64,000 nt of DNA from Halorientalis marina. GTDB lineage: Archaea; Halobacteriota; Halobacteria; Halobacteriales; Haloarculaceae. Shown piece after piece: positions 9,033-17,101 of the stretch; within the stretch, counting starts at the first letter, position 1; every line of letters starts with the position of its first letter. The position numbers and the translations under genes were made by a program. The DNA is taken from NCBI RefSeq assembly GCF_023028345.1, contig NZ_CP095488.1, forward strand, positions 124,001 to 188,000, in the 5' to 3' direction. Below the pieces are notes generated by a model. That model ran no database searches and had not been told where the DNA came from. It worked only from the letters and a program-made list of their open reading frames with translations.

Positions 9033-10111
9033 CATCACCCGATATATCAGAAGCCGACCTGCGTGATCGCCTGTGCGCCGTCGTGGACCCGGCGCTCGAA
9101 ACAGACATCGTCAGTGCCGGGCTCGTCACCGACCTCGACATCGAGGACGGGACGGCCCACGTGGAACTCGCACTCGGTGCGCCGTACGCGCCGGACGAGT
9201 CCGACATCGCGGACCGCATCCGCGAGGTCATCGACGAAACGGGACTGGACGCCGAACTCGCGGCCAACGTGCCGCTGTTCGAGGACGCCGAAGCCTCGGT
9301 CTTGCCGGGCGTGCGAAACGTGATCGCCGTCGCGTCGGGCAAAGGCGGCGTCGGCAAGAGCACCGTCGCCGTCAACCTCGCCGCCGGCCTGGCCGACCGC
9401 GGGGCCGACGTCGGCCTGTTCGATGCCGACGTGTACGGCCCGAACGTGCCCCGGATGCTCGGCGTCGACACTGATTCGGACGTGTCGACCGTCGACGGGG
9501 GCGAACGGATCGACCCGCCGACAGCCCACGGCCTGGACCTGATGAGCGTCGGCCTGCTGATCGACGACGACGACCCGGTCGTCTGGCGTGGCCCGGTCGC
9601 ACAGAACACCCTCACCGACCTCTTCAGCGACGTCGCGTGGGGGACGCTCGACTACCTGGTCGTCGACCTCCCGCCGGGCACCGGCGACGTGCAGTTGACC
9701 GTCCTGCAGCACCTGCCCGTCACGGGCACGGTCGTCGTTACGACGCCGCAGTCGGTCGCCGTCGACGACACGCGCCGCGGCGTCGAGATGTTCGCCGAGT
9801 ACGACACGAACGTACTGGGCGTCGTCGAGAACATGAGTTCGTTCGTCTGTTCGGATTGCGGGAGCGAACACGACGTCTTCGGTGAGGGCGGTGGCCGGTC
9901 CCTCGCCGACGCTGTCGACGTGCCGTATCTCGGCTCGCTCCCGCTCGACCCGTCGGTCCGGATCGCGTCCGACACGGGCGAGCCGATCGTCGGCCAAGAG
10001 GCCGGCGGGACTGCTGGGGCCTTCCGTGAACTGTCTGCGACAGTCGCGAACAAGGTGGGCGTCCTGCGGCGCCACCACAGACAGCAGACGGCCGCCGGAA
10101 CCAGTGACTGA
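9029..10111 (+). CDS. Mrp/ApbC (NBP35-like) iron-sulfur carrier ATPase with N-terminal MIP18/DUF59 domain
   Basis: 360 residues. An N-terminal MIP18/DUF59 domain (about 1-85) is followed by a P-loop ATPase with the deviant Walker A GKGGVGKS (about residue 108). Further Mrp signatures are DADVYGPNVPRML, VVDLPPGTGDVQLT and VENMSSFVCSDCG, the last with the CxxC pair that bridges clusters between two subunits. Such proteins carry Fe-S clusters to apo-proteins. It overlaps the chaperone gene by 4 bases (ATGA) and closes the operon, so it may serve the many-cluster Fe-S subunit and the catalytic subunit. Haloarchaea usually have several Mrp paralogues; dedication to this enzyme is inference. Confidence 0.88.
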   Translation: MTSPDISEADLRDRLCAVVDPALETDIVSAGLVTDLDIEDGTAHVELALGAPYAPDESDIADRIREVIDETGLDAELAANVPLFEDAEASVLPGVRNVIAVASGKGGVGKSTVAVNLAAGLADRGADVGLFDADVYGPNVPRMLGVDTDSDVSTVDGGERIDPPTAHGLDLMSVGLLIDDDDPVVWRGPVAQNTLTDLFSDVAWGTLDYLVVDLPPGTGDVQLTVLQHLPVTGTVVVTTPQSVAVDDTRRGVEMFAEYDTNVLGVVENMSSFVCSDCGSEHDVFGEGGGRSLADAVDVPYLGSLPLDPSVRIASDTGEPIVGQEAGGTAGAFRELSATVANKVGVLRRHHRQQTAAGTSD

Positions 10112-10158
10112 AAACGGGAGCTGCGGCAGGGACGGCCCGACCCAACCCTGCACGCTAC

Positions 10159-10434
10159 TCAGTCGGTATCGAACGTGAGCGACGCCAGGATGAGCAGGAG
10201 GCCACCCGAGACGAGCACCGCCTGCAACAGTGCGGCTGAGAGGAGGGACGCCCCGAACACCTGGAACACGAGGCTCTCACAGATCGCACCGACGCCGATA
10301 AAGAGGAAGCCCGCGGAGACGTACCGCATCGGCTCGCGGTTGCTTCGCCGGTAGCCGTGGTACGCCAGCGCGGCAACGACGAGGCTGAGCGCGAGCGTCA
10401 CCAGTTTTGCGAGCAGGATCGGTGGCTGAATCAT
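10159..10434 (-). CDS. Small membrane protein, unknown function
   Basis: 91 residues with three predicted membrane helices: LVTLALSLVVAALAYHGY, a central FLFIGVGAICESLVFQVFG segment and a C-terminal LLQAVLVSGGLLLILASL segment. It resembles small haloarchaeal membrane proteins that are usually encoded beside a winged-helix regulator. That is the case here, since its ATG overlaps the stop of the HTH gene upstream (ATGA). A role in sensing or modulating that regulator is possible but not shown. Confidence 0.7.
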   Translation of the reverse strand: MIQPPILLAKLVTLALSLVVAALAYHGYRRSNREPMRYVSAGFLFIGVGAICESLVFQVFGASLLSAALLQAVLVSGGLLLILASLTFDTD

Positions 10435-10790
10435 GTGCTGTCCCGGAGGTCCGACCAGAGTGACGTGAAGTTATCAGCGAGTTCGTCACGCGTGGCAACC
10501 GAGAGGTCGATGTCCCCGTCCGAGAGCTCGAGATGCAACTCTTCGAGCGTCGTTTCGAACACTCGATGATGTGAGCCATCGGCGTCGACGGTCGAGCGTT
10601 CGTCGACGAGGTTGTGTTCCTGGAGCGTCGAGACACGTCGGTAGACCGTCGTCAAGGAGGCATCACAGAGACGGCTGAGGTCTTTCGCTGTCCGTGGCTC
10701 CCGGTCGGCCGCAAGCAGAATCCGCCGCGAGTACTCGTCGGCGAGCAACTGAAAGATCGTCCCGGCAGTCGCCTCGCCACCACTGTCCAT
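10431..10790 (-). CDS. ArsR-like winged helix-turn-helix regulator
   Basis: 119 residues. A winged-helix fold is suggested by ILLAADREPRTAKDLSRLCD followed by the recognition helix ASLTTVYRRVSTLQEHNLV and a wing containing DGSHHRVFE. The C-terminal 40 residues are acidic and may hold a small sensory or dimer region. It is co-transcribed with the membrane protein downstream (4-base overlap) and divergent from the CxxC membrane protein at 10896, with about 105 bases between. A plausible target is that promoter, or its own. The ligand is unknown. Confidence 0.78.
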   Translation of the reverse strand: MDSGGEATAGTIFQLLADEYSRRILLAADREPRTAKDLSRLCDASLTTVYRRVSTLQEHNLVDERSTVDADGSHHRVFETTLEELHLELSDGDIDLSVATRDELADNFTSLWSDLRDST

Positions 10791-10895
10791 GACACACTCT
10801 CTTGGACTGCGCGTGAAAGACTCGGCGGTTCGCTTTTTTCCGAGCCTGCAAACGGGCGGTTCACTTTACTACCGCAGTGACGAACGACGGGGTAT

Positions 10896-11339
10896 ATGCG
10901 ACAACGCGGAACGCGCCTCGCCAAAGCAGCCCTCGTTAGCGTCGGGTCGTTCGGGCTGTTCGGCGTCGTGACGGGGCTGATACCGAACCCGGTGTACGTT
11001 CGGATGGTCCCGCGAACGGGACTCGACTACCTGTTTCTCCTGCTGACCGCGGCCTTTCTCGGTCTGTACGTGCTCCAGCGCACGCCCGGTAGGACCGAAG
11101 ACGACACGGCCGCAGGCGCGAGCGCGGTCGTCGGCTTTCTTGCCTTCGGCTGTCCGATCTGTAACGCGTTCCTGCTCGCGCTGTTTAGCAGTTCCGCGCT
11201 GATGACGTATCTCAATCCCCTTCGCCCGCTCCTGGGTGCTGGCAGTGTCCTCCTCTTTGGTGGCCTGCTCTACGTCCGCTCGCAGCGCACCTGCGAGCAG
11301 TGTGTCGACGGCGAAGCGACGGGATCGACGCTCGACTGA
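10896..11339 (+). CDS. Membrane protein with intramembrane CPxC motif
   Basis: 147 residues with about four membrane helices. The third starts with LAFGCPICNAFLLALF, a CxxC pair at the membrane entry, and a second pair (CEQC) sits in the C-terminal tail. A TATA-like TTTACT about 30 bases upstream suggests a leaderless transcript. The segment after the CxxC pair aligns by eye with the same region of the protein at 11635-12186, so the two look like distant paralogues. With a DsbA-like protein nearby, a thiol-redox or metal-handling role is likely. The family is not one I can name. Confidence 0.7.
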   Translation: MRQRGTRLAKAALVSVGSFGLFGVVTGLIPNPVYVRMVPRTGLDYLFLLLTAAFLGLYVLQRTPGRTEDDTAAGASAVVGFLAFGCPICNAFLLALFSSSALMTYLNPLRPLLGAGSVLLFGGLLYVRSQRTCEQCVDGEATGSTLD

Positions 11340-11357
11340 GTAGGTGACAGGAAAACG

Positions 11358-11624
11358 ATGAACTCCACGAACACGACTTCGGACGCGGACGGCGAAGGGC
11401 CGACAGCTGCCCGGTGGTCACTGCTCGGTCTCGGTGGTGTCGTGAGTCTCTGCTGTCTGTTCGCGGCACCGGCGACGACCGGCGCCGCCGTCGGCACGGT
11501 CAGCGGCGGGGCGACGGCAGCCACCGGCGGCGGTGTCGTCCGCGTGCTCGTCTCCGCACTGACGGTTGGCCTCGTCGGCGTGGTCGTTCGATACCGAATC
11601 GATGGTAGCTGTTCCTGTGAGTAG
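11358..11624 (+). CDS. Small Gly/Ala-rich membrane protein with CC motif
   Basis: 88 residues: a polar N-terminal 20 residues, a first hydrophobic helix containing VVSLCCLFAAP, a Gly/Thr/Ala-rich loop, a second helix and a short tail ending in CSCE. It lies 18 bases after the CPIC membrane protein and probably shares its transcript. The two cysteine pairs, one in the membrane and one in the tail, echo the cysteine pattern of its neighbours. Function unknown. Confidence 0.6.
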   Translation: MNSTNTTSDADGEGPTAARWSLLGLGGVVSLCCLFAAPATTGAAVGTVSGGATAATGGGVVRVLVSALTVGLVGVVVRYRIDGSCSCE

Positions 11625-11634
11625 TGACCGACGG

Positions 11635-12186
11635 TCACTCCTCGCGGTCTGCTGGCGACGGGACGGCGCACTGTCGGGGGTCACCGAGCCGCGCGAGATA
11701 GGCAGCCAGCAGGAGGATGCCCGCCACCCGAAGGAGGTTTCCATCGAACGGGAGCGTCGCGAGCGCCCCGGCAAACCCCACCAGTCCGAGGAGCCCTGCC
11801 CCACAGCTCGCACAGCCGGAAGCGAGCAACCCGGGCAGCATGGCAGAGAGCCCACGCGCATCGGGTCGCCCAGCCAGCCGAATCCGCCCGAGTGCACTCG
11901 TCACCGCGATGCCGGTCATGAGCGCATACCCGACGACGAGTCCGAGACCGACCGCACCCGTCGTCCGGTAGGTGTTCCCCGTCAGCGCCAGGAGCGCGTC
12001 GTCGATGTATCCGATATCGGCCCCCAGTAACTGCAACGAGTAGGTCGGGAACGTGCTCAAAACGAGCAGGCAGTAGGTCACGACCGCGACGAAGACAGTC
12101 AGAAGCGTCCGTCTGCCCGACGTGAGCGGGTAGCCGAACGCCCCGAGCAAGCGCGCCAGGTGGGCCCGGAGTCGCGAGTCGCTCAT
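11635..12186 (-). CDS. Membrane protein with intramembrane CASC motif, partner of DsbA-like protein
   Basis: 183 residues with about five membrane helices. The fourth contains LLASGCASCGAGLLGLVGFA, a CxxC pair inside the membrane, and helix five resembles the last helix of the protein at 10896-11339. The ATG at 12186 overlaps the stop of the DsbA-like gene (ATGA), so the two are translationally coupled. By analogy with DsbB, VKOR and CcdA, which exchange electrons with extracytoplasmic thioredoxins through membrane cysteines, it may reoxidise or reduce that protein. It lacks the family signatures I would need to call any of these, so it stays unassigned. Confidence 0.7.
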   Translation of the reverse strand: MSDSRLRAHLARLLGAFGYPLTSGRRTLLTVFVAVVTYCLLVLSTFPTYSLQLLGADIGYIDDALLALTGNTYRTTGAVGLGLVVGYALMTGIAVTSALGRIRLAGRPDARGLSAMLPGLLASGCASCGAGLLGLVGFAGALATLPFDGNLLRVAGILLLAAYLARLGDPRQCAVPSPADREE

Positions 12187-12938
12187 GCGTTCTCGACGGT
12201 CTCGATTGCCTCGTCGAACCGCGTGGCAGGCTGTGCACCGACCAGTTTGCCAGCCTCGTCCGAATCGCGGTCGTAGATGACAAACGCCGGCGAGCCTCGG
12301 AGCCCGAGTTGTCGCGCTCGCTCGACGTCGGTGTCGATGGTCGGCTCGATGTCCGACCGGTTCTCCTGCATACAGGTGTCGACGGCATCCGCGTCGATAC
12401 CGTCGACCCCACGTGTGATTTCCAGGAGGTTCGATTCGCTCGCCCAGCCCGAATCCTTCTCGCCTTGGTTGTCGTACACCGTCGAGTGCCACTCCCAGTA
12501 TCGACGCGGATTCTCGTCACGGACCTGCCGCCAGACACACCGGTCCATCACTGCCGCGGTCATCGACCCCTCACTCAGATAGGGAAATTCGATGAGCACG
12601 ACGCGAACAGTGCCGGAACTGACGTGGTCGTCGATGAGCGTCGGTAACGTGTTCTCCTCGAACCGACGGCAAAACGGACACTGGTAGTCCCCCCAGTAGT
12701 ACATGTCCAGTGGCGCGTCCATGCGTCCCATGATCGGATGTCCGCCGAGTTCGATGCCGAAACCGGTCGTCTCGGAGCTACTGTGAAACTGTGGTCCGTC
12801 CGTCGGCGCAGTGCGGGCCGTGTCCGTCCCCTGGCCTTCGAGTTGTGAACCAGCGTAGACGACACCGCCGGTGGCGGCCACTGTACCGACACCAGCCAGT
12901 ACGGCTCGACGTGTCCTGGGAGCGTCCGGGATATCCAT
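12183..12938 (-). CDS. DsbA-family thioredoxin-fold protein, probably exported
   Basis: About 251 residues from the ATG at 12938. The N-terminus (RTRRAVLAGVGTVAATGG) has two arginines and a hydrophobic stretch like a Tat signal. The active site is CPFC in YWGDYQCPFCRRFEEN, and the thioredoxin fold closes with the cis-Pro region LGLRGSPAFVIYD. The helical insert with DRCVWRQVRDENPRRYWEWH is typical of DsbA/DsbG-like proteins in archaea. It probably forms, breaks or isomerises disulfides outside the membrane. It is coupled to the CASC membrane protein downstream, which may be its redox partner. Confidence 0.85.
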   Translation of the reverse strand: MDIPDAPRTRRAVLAGVGTVAATGGVVYAGSQLEGQGTDTARTAPTDGPQFHSSSETTGFGIELGGHPIMGRMDAPLDMYYWGDYQCPFCRRFEENTLPTLIDDHVSSGTVRVVLIEFPYLSEGSMTAAVMDRCVWRQVRDENPRRYWEWHSTVYDNQGEKDSGWASESNLLEITRGVDGIDADAVDTCMQENRSDIEPTIDTDVERARQLGLRGSPAFVIYDRDSDEAGKLVGAQPATRFDEAIETVENA

Positions 12939-13282
12939 AGCCCTTAGTCGACGCGTGATACTGATAGGCCAACTGGCGATTCGCTGACTCTGCAAATAGC
13001 CGGCGCGACCAGTCACTTCACGACTACTATTGACGCACTACCGACATGATCCGGGATTCCGGCCAGGGCAAACACACGGTCCGCCACGAGACACGGTTAA
13101 CGGGCCAACCCGTTTTGCGACGCCACACGAAAGCCGAAGACAATCTCACTGAATGGCAGGTGTCAGTATATCTCCAACCCTACAGTTTCCGCACTGTATC
13201 GATCAGTACAGACGAATCCCCCCGTATTTTAGGATTGATAATCAGCCAGAACTGCTATTTATGAGCTCATATTTTTCGGGAT
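12939..13282 (+). promoter_or_regulatory. Intergenic region with TATA-like promoter at 13256-13262
   Basis: This 344-base stretch holds no convincing gene. GC content falls sharply from about 13140 onward. TATTTAT at 13256-13262 lies about 24 bases before the ATG at 13283, the spacing of a leaderless haloarchaeal promoter. Confidence 0.55.
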
Positions 13283-13672
13283 ATGGCGCATTATGAGACG
13301 GATTTTCTGACCATAGAATGGGACGATTCGATTGAGGCAGTAATTATGAATTGGACTGCCTTCGCGGAGGGCGACGATTACCGAGAGGGACTGAATGAGG
13401 GCCTTGAGTTAATCAAACAACACAATGCGGAGAACTGGTTGGCTGATCTCCGTGACATGGAGACGGTGACGAGTGAGGATCAGCAGTGGACACAGGATGA
13501 GTGGCACCCACGGGCGTTCGAGACCTCGATGGAAAACATGGCTATCATTCAGCCCAAAAGTGTTGTCGCCGAGATGTCAGTGGATGATCTGGTGCAGGAG
13601 ATCGGCAATCAGATCACGATGAATATCTTCGACAACGTGGAGGAGGCAAAGACGTGGATCGACGAACAATGA
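13283..13672 (+). CDS. STAS/SEC14-like (SpoIIAA-type) domain protein
   Basis: 129 residues of small alpha/beta protein: a strand-rich start (FLTIEWDDSIEAVIMNWTAF), helix GLNEGLELIKQHNAENWLAD and a final FDNVEEAKTWIDEQ helix. The overall pattern matches SpoIIAA/STAS-like single-domain proteins found in bacteria and some haloarchaea, whose roles are poorly known. The gene has much lower GC and different codon use from its neighbours, and it lies beside a decayed IS6-family element, so it may have been acquired by transfer. It has its own promoter and no co-transcribed partner. Confidence 0.65.
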   Translation: MAHYETDFLTIEWDDSIEAVIMNWTAFAEGDDYREGLNEGLELIKQHNAENWLADLRDMETVTSEDQQWTQDEWHPRAFETSMENMAIIQPKSVVAEMSVDDLVQEIGNQITMNIFDNVEEAKTWIDEQ

Positions 13673-13854
13673 GTTCCGCCTCCCAGGAATCAATTTAAAG
13701 AAACCCACTGTTCAATTGGCGGATTCATCGAACAAGCCAATGACGAGTTGGGCGGATGCGTAGACGTATTCCGGTCCGTGTTCGTGGTCAAACCGTTCTG
13801 CGGTCTGGTTGGCTACGATGCTGTGACGAGAGATAAATACGAGAACCATATAAG

Positions 13855-13862
13855 GGCTGTCA
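13855..13862. repeat. Candidate left terminal inverted repeat of the IS6-like element
   Basis: GGCTGTCA lies just beyond the 3' end of the transposase remnant and is the reverse complement of 14585-14592. Eight bases could match by chance; placement and element length support it. Confidence 0.4.
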
Positions 13863-13880
13863 GTGTTGTGAGGGTAGTGG

Positions 13881-14507
13881 TCAGAGTAGCTGATTCCATG
13901 CGAACGCGAATGCTTCGATCCAGTCCTGGCAGTGTCTCGTTTGGCCTTGCCAAAACAGTATGAAAACAAATAGGTATGGCGTTTTCCCTCAAGAAAAATA
14001 TTTTCGACGCTGTTACGATTTCCGTGGCCGTCGTATCTGAAATCGGGGCCATATCATTGGCTGGCGTCTTTCAGCGGGGCTCCGCCATCGACGAGAATCA
14101 CAGCATCGTCGACGGCGTGTTTCTCGCGAAGTTCGGCAAAGAACGCGTGAGCGAGAGCGTTCGTTCTCACTGATTCGAGCTTCGTGTGCAACAATCCGTT
14201 CGTTTCGGGATCGACGGCGGTGTACAGCCAGTCGCGTTCATCATCGAGTTGGAGCACGGTTTCGTTGACTACAACTTGCTCCGGATTGCATCCATCGTGT
14301 GGCTGTAGGTCGGCCTTGTGAACTCAGTTGTGAACGGTGGATCGGGTTCCCTGAATACCGAACACATCGAAAATCGAAACAGTGTTCGATATCGAGAAGA
14401 CCTAGACGAATACTGAGTTGTATCAGCAGTCGCCGTGTCGCTTCTCGCTCCACAAATGCTAATTCGAGCTCGTCCAAACAGCCGTTGAGACGGGCGTTTT
14501 TTGACAT
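13881..14507 (-). pseudogene. IS6-family DDE transposase remnant with frameshifts and internal stops
   Basis: Read across frames on the minus strand, the full transposase outline is visible. It starts KNARLNGCLDELELAFVERE from 14507, shifts frame near 14400 to SNTVSIFDVFGIQGTRSTVH, meets a TGA at 14326-14324 where Trp is expected (VHN-stop-VHKADLQP), and continues as LQLDDERDWLYTAVDPETNG. A second TGA at 14056-14054 follows, then FRYDGHGNRNSVE, and after another shift near 13925 it ends QDWIEAFAFAWNQLL before a stop at 13883-13881. These are signatures of haloarchaeal IS6-type transposases of about 210 residues. With at least four lesions it cannot encode an active enzyme. Confidence 0.85.
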
Positions 14508-14584
14508 GGATCACTAAGAATCGCCTCCACTCCACTTTCGACCCTATCTGAACGCCGCCGCTCGTTGATCTGCTAATCGTTCTA

Positions 14585-14592
14585 TGACAGCC
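14585..14592. repeat. Candidate right terminal inverted repeat of the IS6-like element
   Basis: TGACAGCC lies upstream of the transposase remnant's start and is the reverse complement of 13855-13862. About 110 further bases to 14699 show no gene. Confidence 0.4.
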
Positions 14593-14699
14593 TCGTGGGG
14601 GTCAACACAGGAGGATCATCAATTACGCGCAGCAATTTCTTCGGGACCGGCCTCGGATAAGGGATGCGTCCCTACGCGTCATCGGCCAAACACCGCCCG

Positions 14700-15614
14700 T
14701 CACCGGGGGCCAGTGATCGCGTCCTGGAGGCCCGCTTGACGGGCGGTGACAGTGACGACGTTGCGCAGGAGGAACGCGACTGTAAGCGGCCCGACACCGC
14801 CGGGAACCGGCGTGATTGCGCCGGCTTTCGCTTTCGTGCTCTCGTAGTCCACGTCACCGACCAATTTGTACCCCTGTTTCGTCGTATCGGGAACGCGATT
14901 GACGCTCACGTCGACGACCGCAACCCCCGCGGAGAGCATCGTCCCATCGACCAGACGCGGCGTGCCGGCTGCCGTGACGACGATGTCGGCCGCGCGGGTC
15001 TTCGCCGCAAGGTCCGCGGTCAGGGAGTGACAGACCGTCACCGTCGCGTCTCCGTCCGGCCCGCGAGCGAGAAGCAGATTGGCGAGCGGTCGACAGATAG
15101 CGGTGGTACGCCCGACGACGACGGCGTCCTGGCCTGCCGTCGGAACGTCGTACCCCCGCAGAAGGTGCAGGACAGCGGCAGGTGTGGCGGGCGTGATGCG
15201 CGGGTCGCCGGCGACGAGTCGCCCGAGGTTCGCGGGAGCGAAACAGTCCACGTCCTTCGCCGCTGGGACGCGCTGGCGGACCGCACCGGCGTCGACGTGG
15301 TCGGGAAACGGAACCTGCACGAAGACGGCCGTCACTTCGTCGTCGGCGGCCAGTCGCTCGACGGCGGCGTACAGATCGGCGGCCGGCGCGTCGGGGGCCA
15401 CGTCGACACGTGTCGTCGGGATGCCGAAGTCGGCACAGACCTCGTGTTTCCGGTCCATGAACGCCGTCGCCGCGTCTTCGTCGCTCATCAGGACCGTCCC
15501 CAGGTGTGGCGTGACCCCGTCGTCGGCGAGGGCGTCGAGGTCCTCCCGGACATCGGCGCGCAGTTCGGACGCAAGGGGCGCGCCAGTCAACAGCGTGGGT
15601 TCCGTCACTGTCAT
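14700..15614 (-). CDS. folD: Divergent FolD paralogue (methylene-THF dehydrogenase/cyclohydrolase family)
   Basis: 304 residues from the ATG at 15614. It has FolD landmarks: FVQVPFPDHV with the conserved Gln, AKDVDCF with the conserved Asp, and TPVPGGVGPLT. Two sites differ from the family. The catalytic motif YVxxK reads FMDRK, so the Tyr is Phe while the Lys is kept, and the cofactor segment usually VGRSxIVGxP reads VGRTTAICRP. FolD interconverts 5,10-methylene-THF and 10-formyl-THF. A second, canonical FolD lies at 17102-17995, so this copy may have altered activity or cofactor use. It is transcribed alone. Confidence 0.85.
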   Translation of the reverse strand: MTVTEPTLLTGAPLASELRADVREDLDALADDGVTPHLGTVLMSDEDAATAFMDRKHEVCADFGIPTTRVDVAPDAPAADLYAAVERLAADDEVTAVFVQVPFPDHVDAGAVRQRVPAAKDVDCFAPANLGRLVAGDPRITPATPAAVLHLLRGYDVPTAGQDAVVVGRTTAICRPLANLLLARGPDGDATVTVCHSLTADLAAKTRAADIVVTAAGTPRLVDGTMLSAGVAVVDVSVNRVPDTTKQGYKLVGDVDYESTKAKAGAITPVPGGVGPLTVAFLLRNVVTVTARQAGLQDAITGPR

Positions 15615-15861
15615 TGTGCGTCCGGCAGGGAGCGGCAAAGAAGCTTCGCCGAACCGAATCGAGCCCACACTCGAGTGACATTTGGGCGGGGTCGTCCCGG
15701 CCGGACCGATCGTCTGTGCCGTACTGGTAGACGCACCGCGTCCCCCCGAAAAGGGCCGTGGAGACGGGGCCGACGGGGGGCCCACGGTGGAGCGTTCACC
15801 GGGCTGTCGCCCTCATGCCACCCGTGGACTGCCGGGCTTTGGCCTCGCTAACGTCCTAAAA

Positions 15862-16767
15862 CTACGTGTCGTCGGTCACGATCTCACCGGCGTCTTCGAC
15901 CGATTGGTCGGCTGGTTTCCGCTCCTGTGTCGGGTGGTCACTGACGTACACCTTGGTGTGGCTGGGAATGTCTTCAGTCACCCAGGAGTTCGCACCGATG
16001 CTGACGTGGTCGCCGACGGTGATATCACCCAGCACTTTCGTCCCCGCGCCGATGACGACGTGGTCGCCGATGTCCGGGTGGCGCTTGTACCCCTTCTTCA
16101 GTGCGTGTTCCTCGCCCTCTTCCGCCTCGAAGTGGAGGGCTCCGAGGGTCACGTCCTGGTAGAGCCGCACCCAGTCGCCGATGGTTGCGGTCTCCCCGAC
16201 GACGACGCCGGTGCCGTGGTCGATGAAGAAGTGCTCGCCGATTTCGGCACCAGGATGGATGTCGATGCCCGTCTCGGTCTTCGCGTACTCGGTCAGTTCA
16301 CGGGCGTACTCGGCGGCCCCAGCCTCGTAGAGCGCGTGCGCGACTCGCTGGACACTGATGGCGAGGAAGCCGGGATACGAGCGGATGATCTCCATGCAGG
16401 TCTTGGCTGCCGGGTCGCCCTTGTAGGCGGCCTCCACGTCTTTCTTTAGCAACTCGCGGATGCCCGGCAACTGGTCGATGATGTCGGTGACCGTCTCCGA
16501 AGGGTCGCCGTTCGCGTACGGGCGGACGCCGGCGGCGACGAGGGTCCCGAAGTCATCGAGACGGTTGAGCACCGCCAGGTCGTCCCGGAGCAGCTCCTTC
16601 GAGTTCCAGCAGGCGGGGAAGAAGAGTCGCTTGAGCACGTCGACCTCCTCGCGGCGGTGTTCTCGGTGTGGGAAGTTCGTCGGCGTCTGCGTCGGAAACG
16701 GGTCTTCGTCGGCCCCATAGGCGGCGAACAGGCGCTCGTGTGCATCGCCGGTGTACGTGTACTCCAT
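15862..16767 (-). CDS. cysE: Serine O-acetyltransferase (EpsC/CysE type)
   Basis: 301 residues. The C-terminal half is a left-handed beta-helix of hexapeptide repeats with the serine acetyltransferase signature: DIHPGAEIGEHFFIDHGTGV, VGETATIGDWVRLYQDVTLG, and VVIGAGTKVLGDITVGDHVS. The longer N-terminal helical domain is of the EpsC rather than the short CysE kind. The enzyme makes O-acetylserine from serine and acetyl-CoA for cysteine synthesis. It lies between the two folD paralogues on the same strand but with gaps of 247 and 334 bases, so operon membership is uncertain. Serine supply by GlyA at 61241 is a metabolic link. Confidence 0.88.
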   Translation of the reverse strand: MEYTYTGDAHERLFAAYGADEDPFPTQTPTNFPHREHRREEVDVLKRLFFPACWNSKELLRDDLAVLNRLDDFGTLVAAGVRPYANGDPSETVTDIIDQLPGIRELLKKDVEAAYKGDPAAKTCMEIIRSYPGFLAISVQRVAHALYEAGAAEYARELTEYAKTETGIDIHPGAEIGEHFFIDHGTGVVVGETATIGDWVRLYQDVTLGALHFEAEEGEEHALKKGYKRHPDIGDHVVIGAGTKVLGDITVGDHVSIGANSWVTEDIPSHTKVYVSDHPTQERKPADQSVEDAGEIVTDDT

Positions 16768-16848
16768 ATCGGACGTTGCGTGCGAACGGTCTTAGTTCGG
16801 CCGCCGCCGCTCGAACCGGCCGATTGCCCCCACGGCTGTGGTCGGGGG

Positions 16849-16856
16849 TAAATATT
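16849..16856 (+). promoter_or_regulatory. TATA-like promoter element of the small zinc-ribbon gene
   Basis: TAAATATT stands in GC-rich DNA about 30 bases before the ATG at 16883, the usual distance for a leaderless haloarchaeal transcript. Confidence 0.55.
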
Positions 16857-16882
16857 TGCGGGGGGCTAGCGAGTGTGTACGT

Positions 16883-17083
16883 ATGAGTGGTGAGTGCCAC
16901 TACTGTCACGGGATCGTCTCGGGGTTCGAGCGCAACCACATCGTCCTCGACGGTCACGCCGACCACGAGGTGTACGTCCACGAGCGGTGTGCAGCGGGGA
17001 ACGGCCTCATCGAAAAGACGGCGGGACCTAGCGACGAGATGGCGATAACCTGTCCGGAGTGCGGGGCAGTCGAACGGCACTGA
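16883..17083 (+). CDS. Small zinc-ribbon-like protein
   Basis: 66 residues with two CxxC pairs, CHYC near the N-terminus and CPEC near the C-terminus, plus a VYVHERC segment between. This spacing suggests one zinc site or two half sites. The ATG at 16883 follows a well-placed TATA-like element. The function is unknown; proteins like this are common in haloarchaea and may bind nucleic acid or protein. Confidence 0.7.
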   Translation: MSGECHYCHGIVSGFERNHIVLDGHADHEVYVHERCAAGNGLIEKTAGPSDEMAITCPECGAVERH

Positions 17084-17101
17084 CAGCCGCCAACGTGACC
17101 C

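Larger units (their letters stand above)
13855..14592 (-). mobile_element. Decayed IS6-family insertion sequence
   Basis: A transposase pseudogene (13881-14507) lies between an 8-base inverted pair, GGCTGTCA at 13855-13862 and TGACAGCC at 14585-14592. The 738-base span fits haloarchaeal IS6-family elements. Beyond 8 bases the ends do not match and I see no target duplication, so the ends are tentative and the insertion is old. Confidence 0.55.

Noticed and set aside
13046..13264. 72-codon open frame on the plus strand
   Set aside because: No motif, no promoter, atypical composition, and it runs into the promoter of the STAS-like gene.
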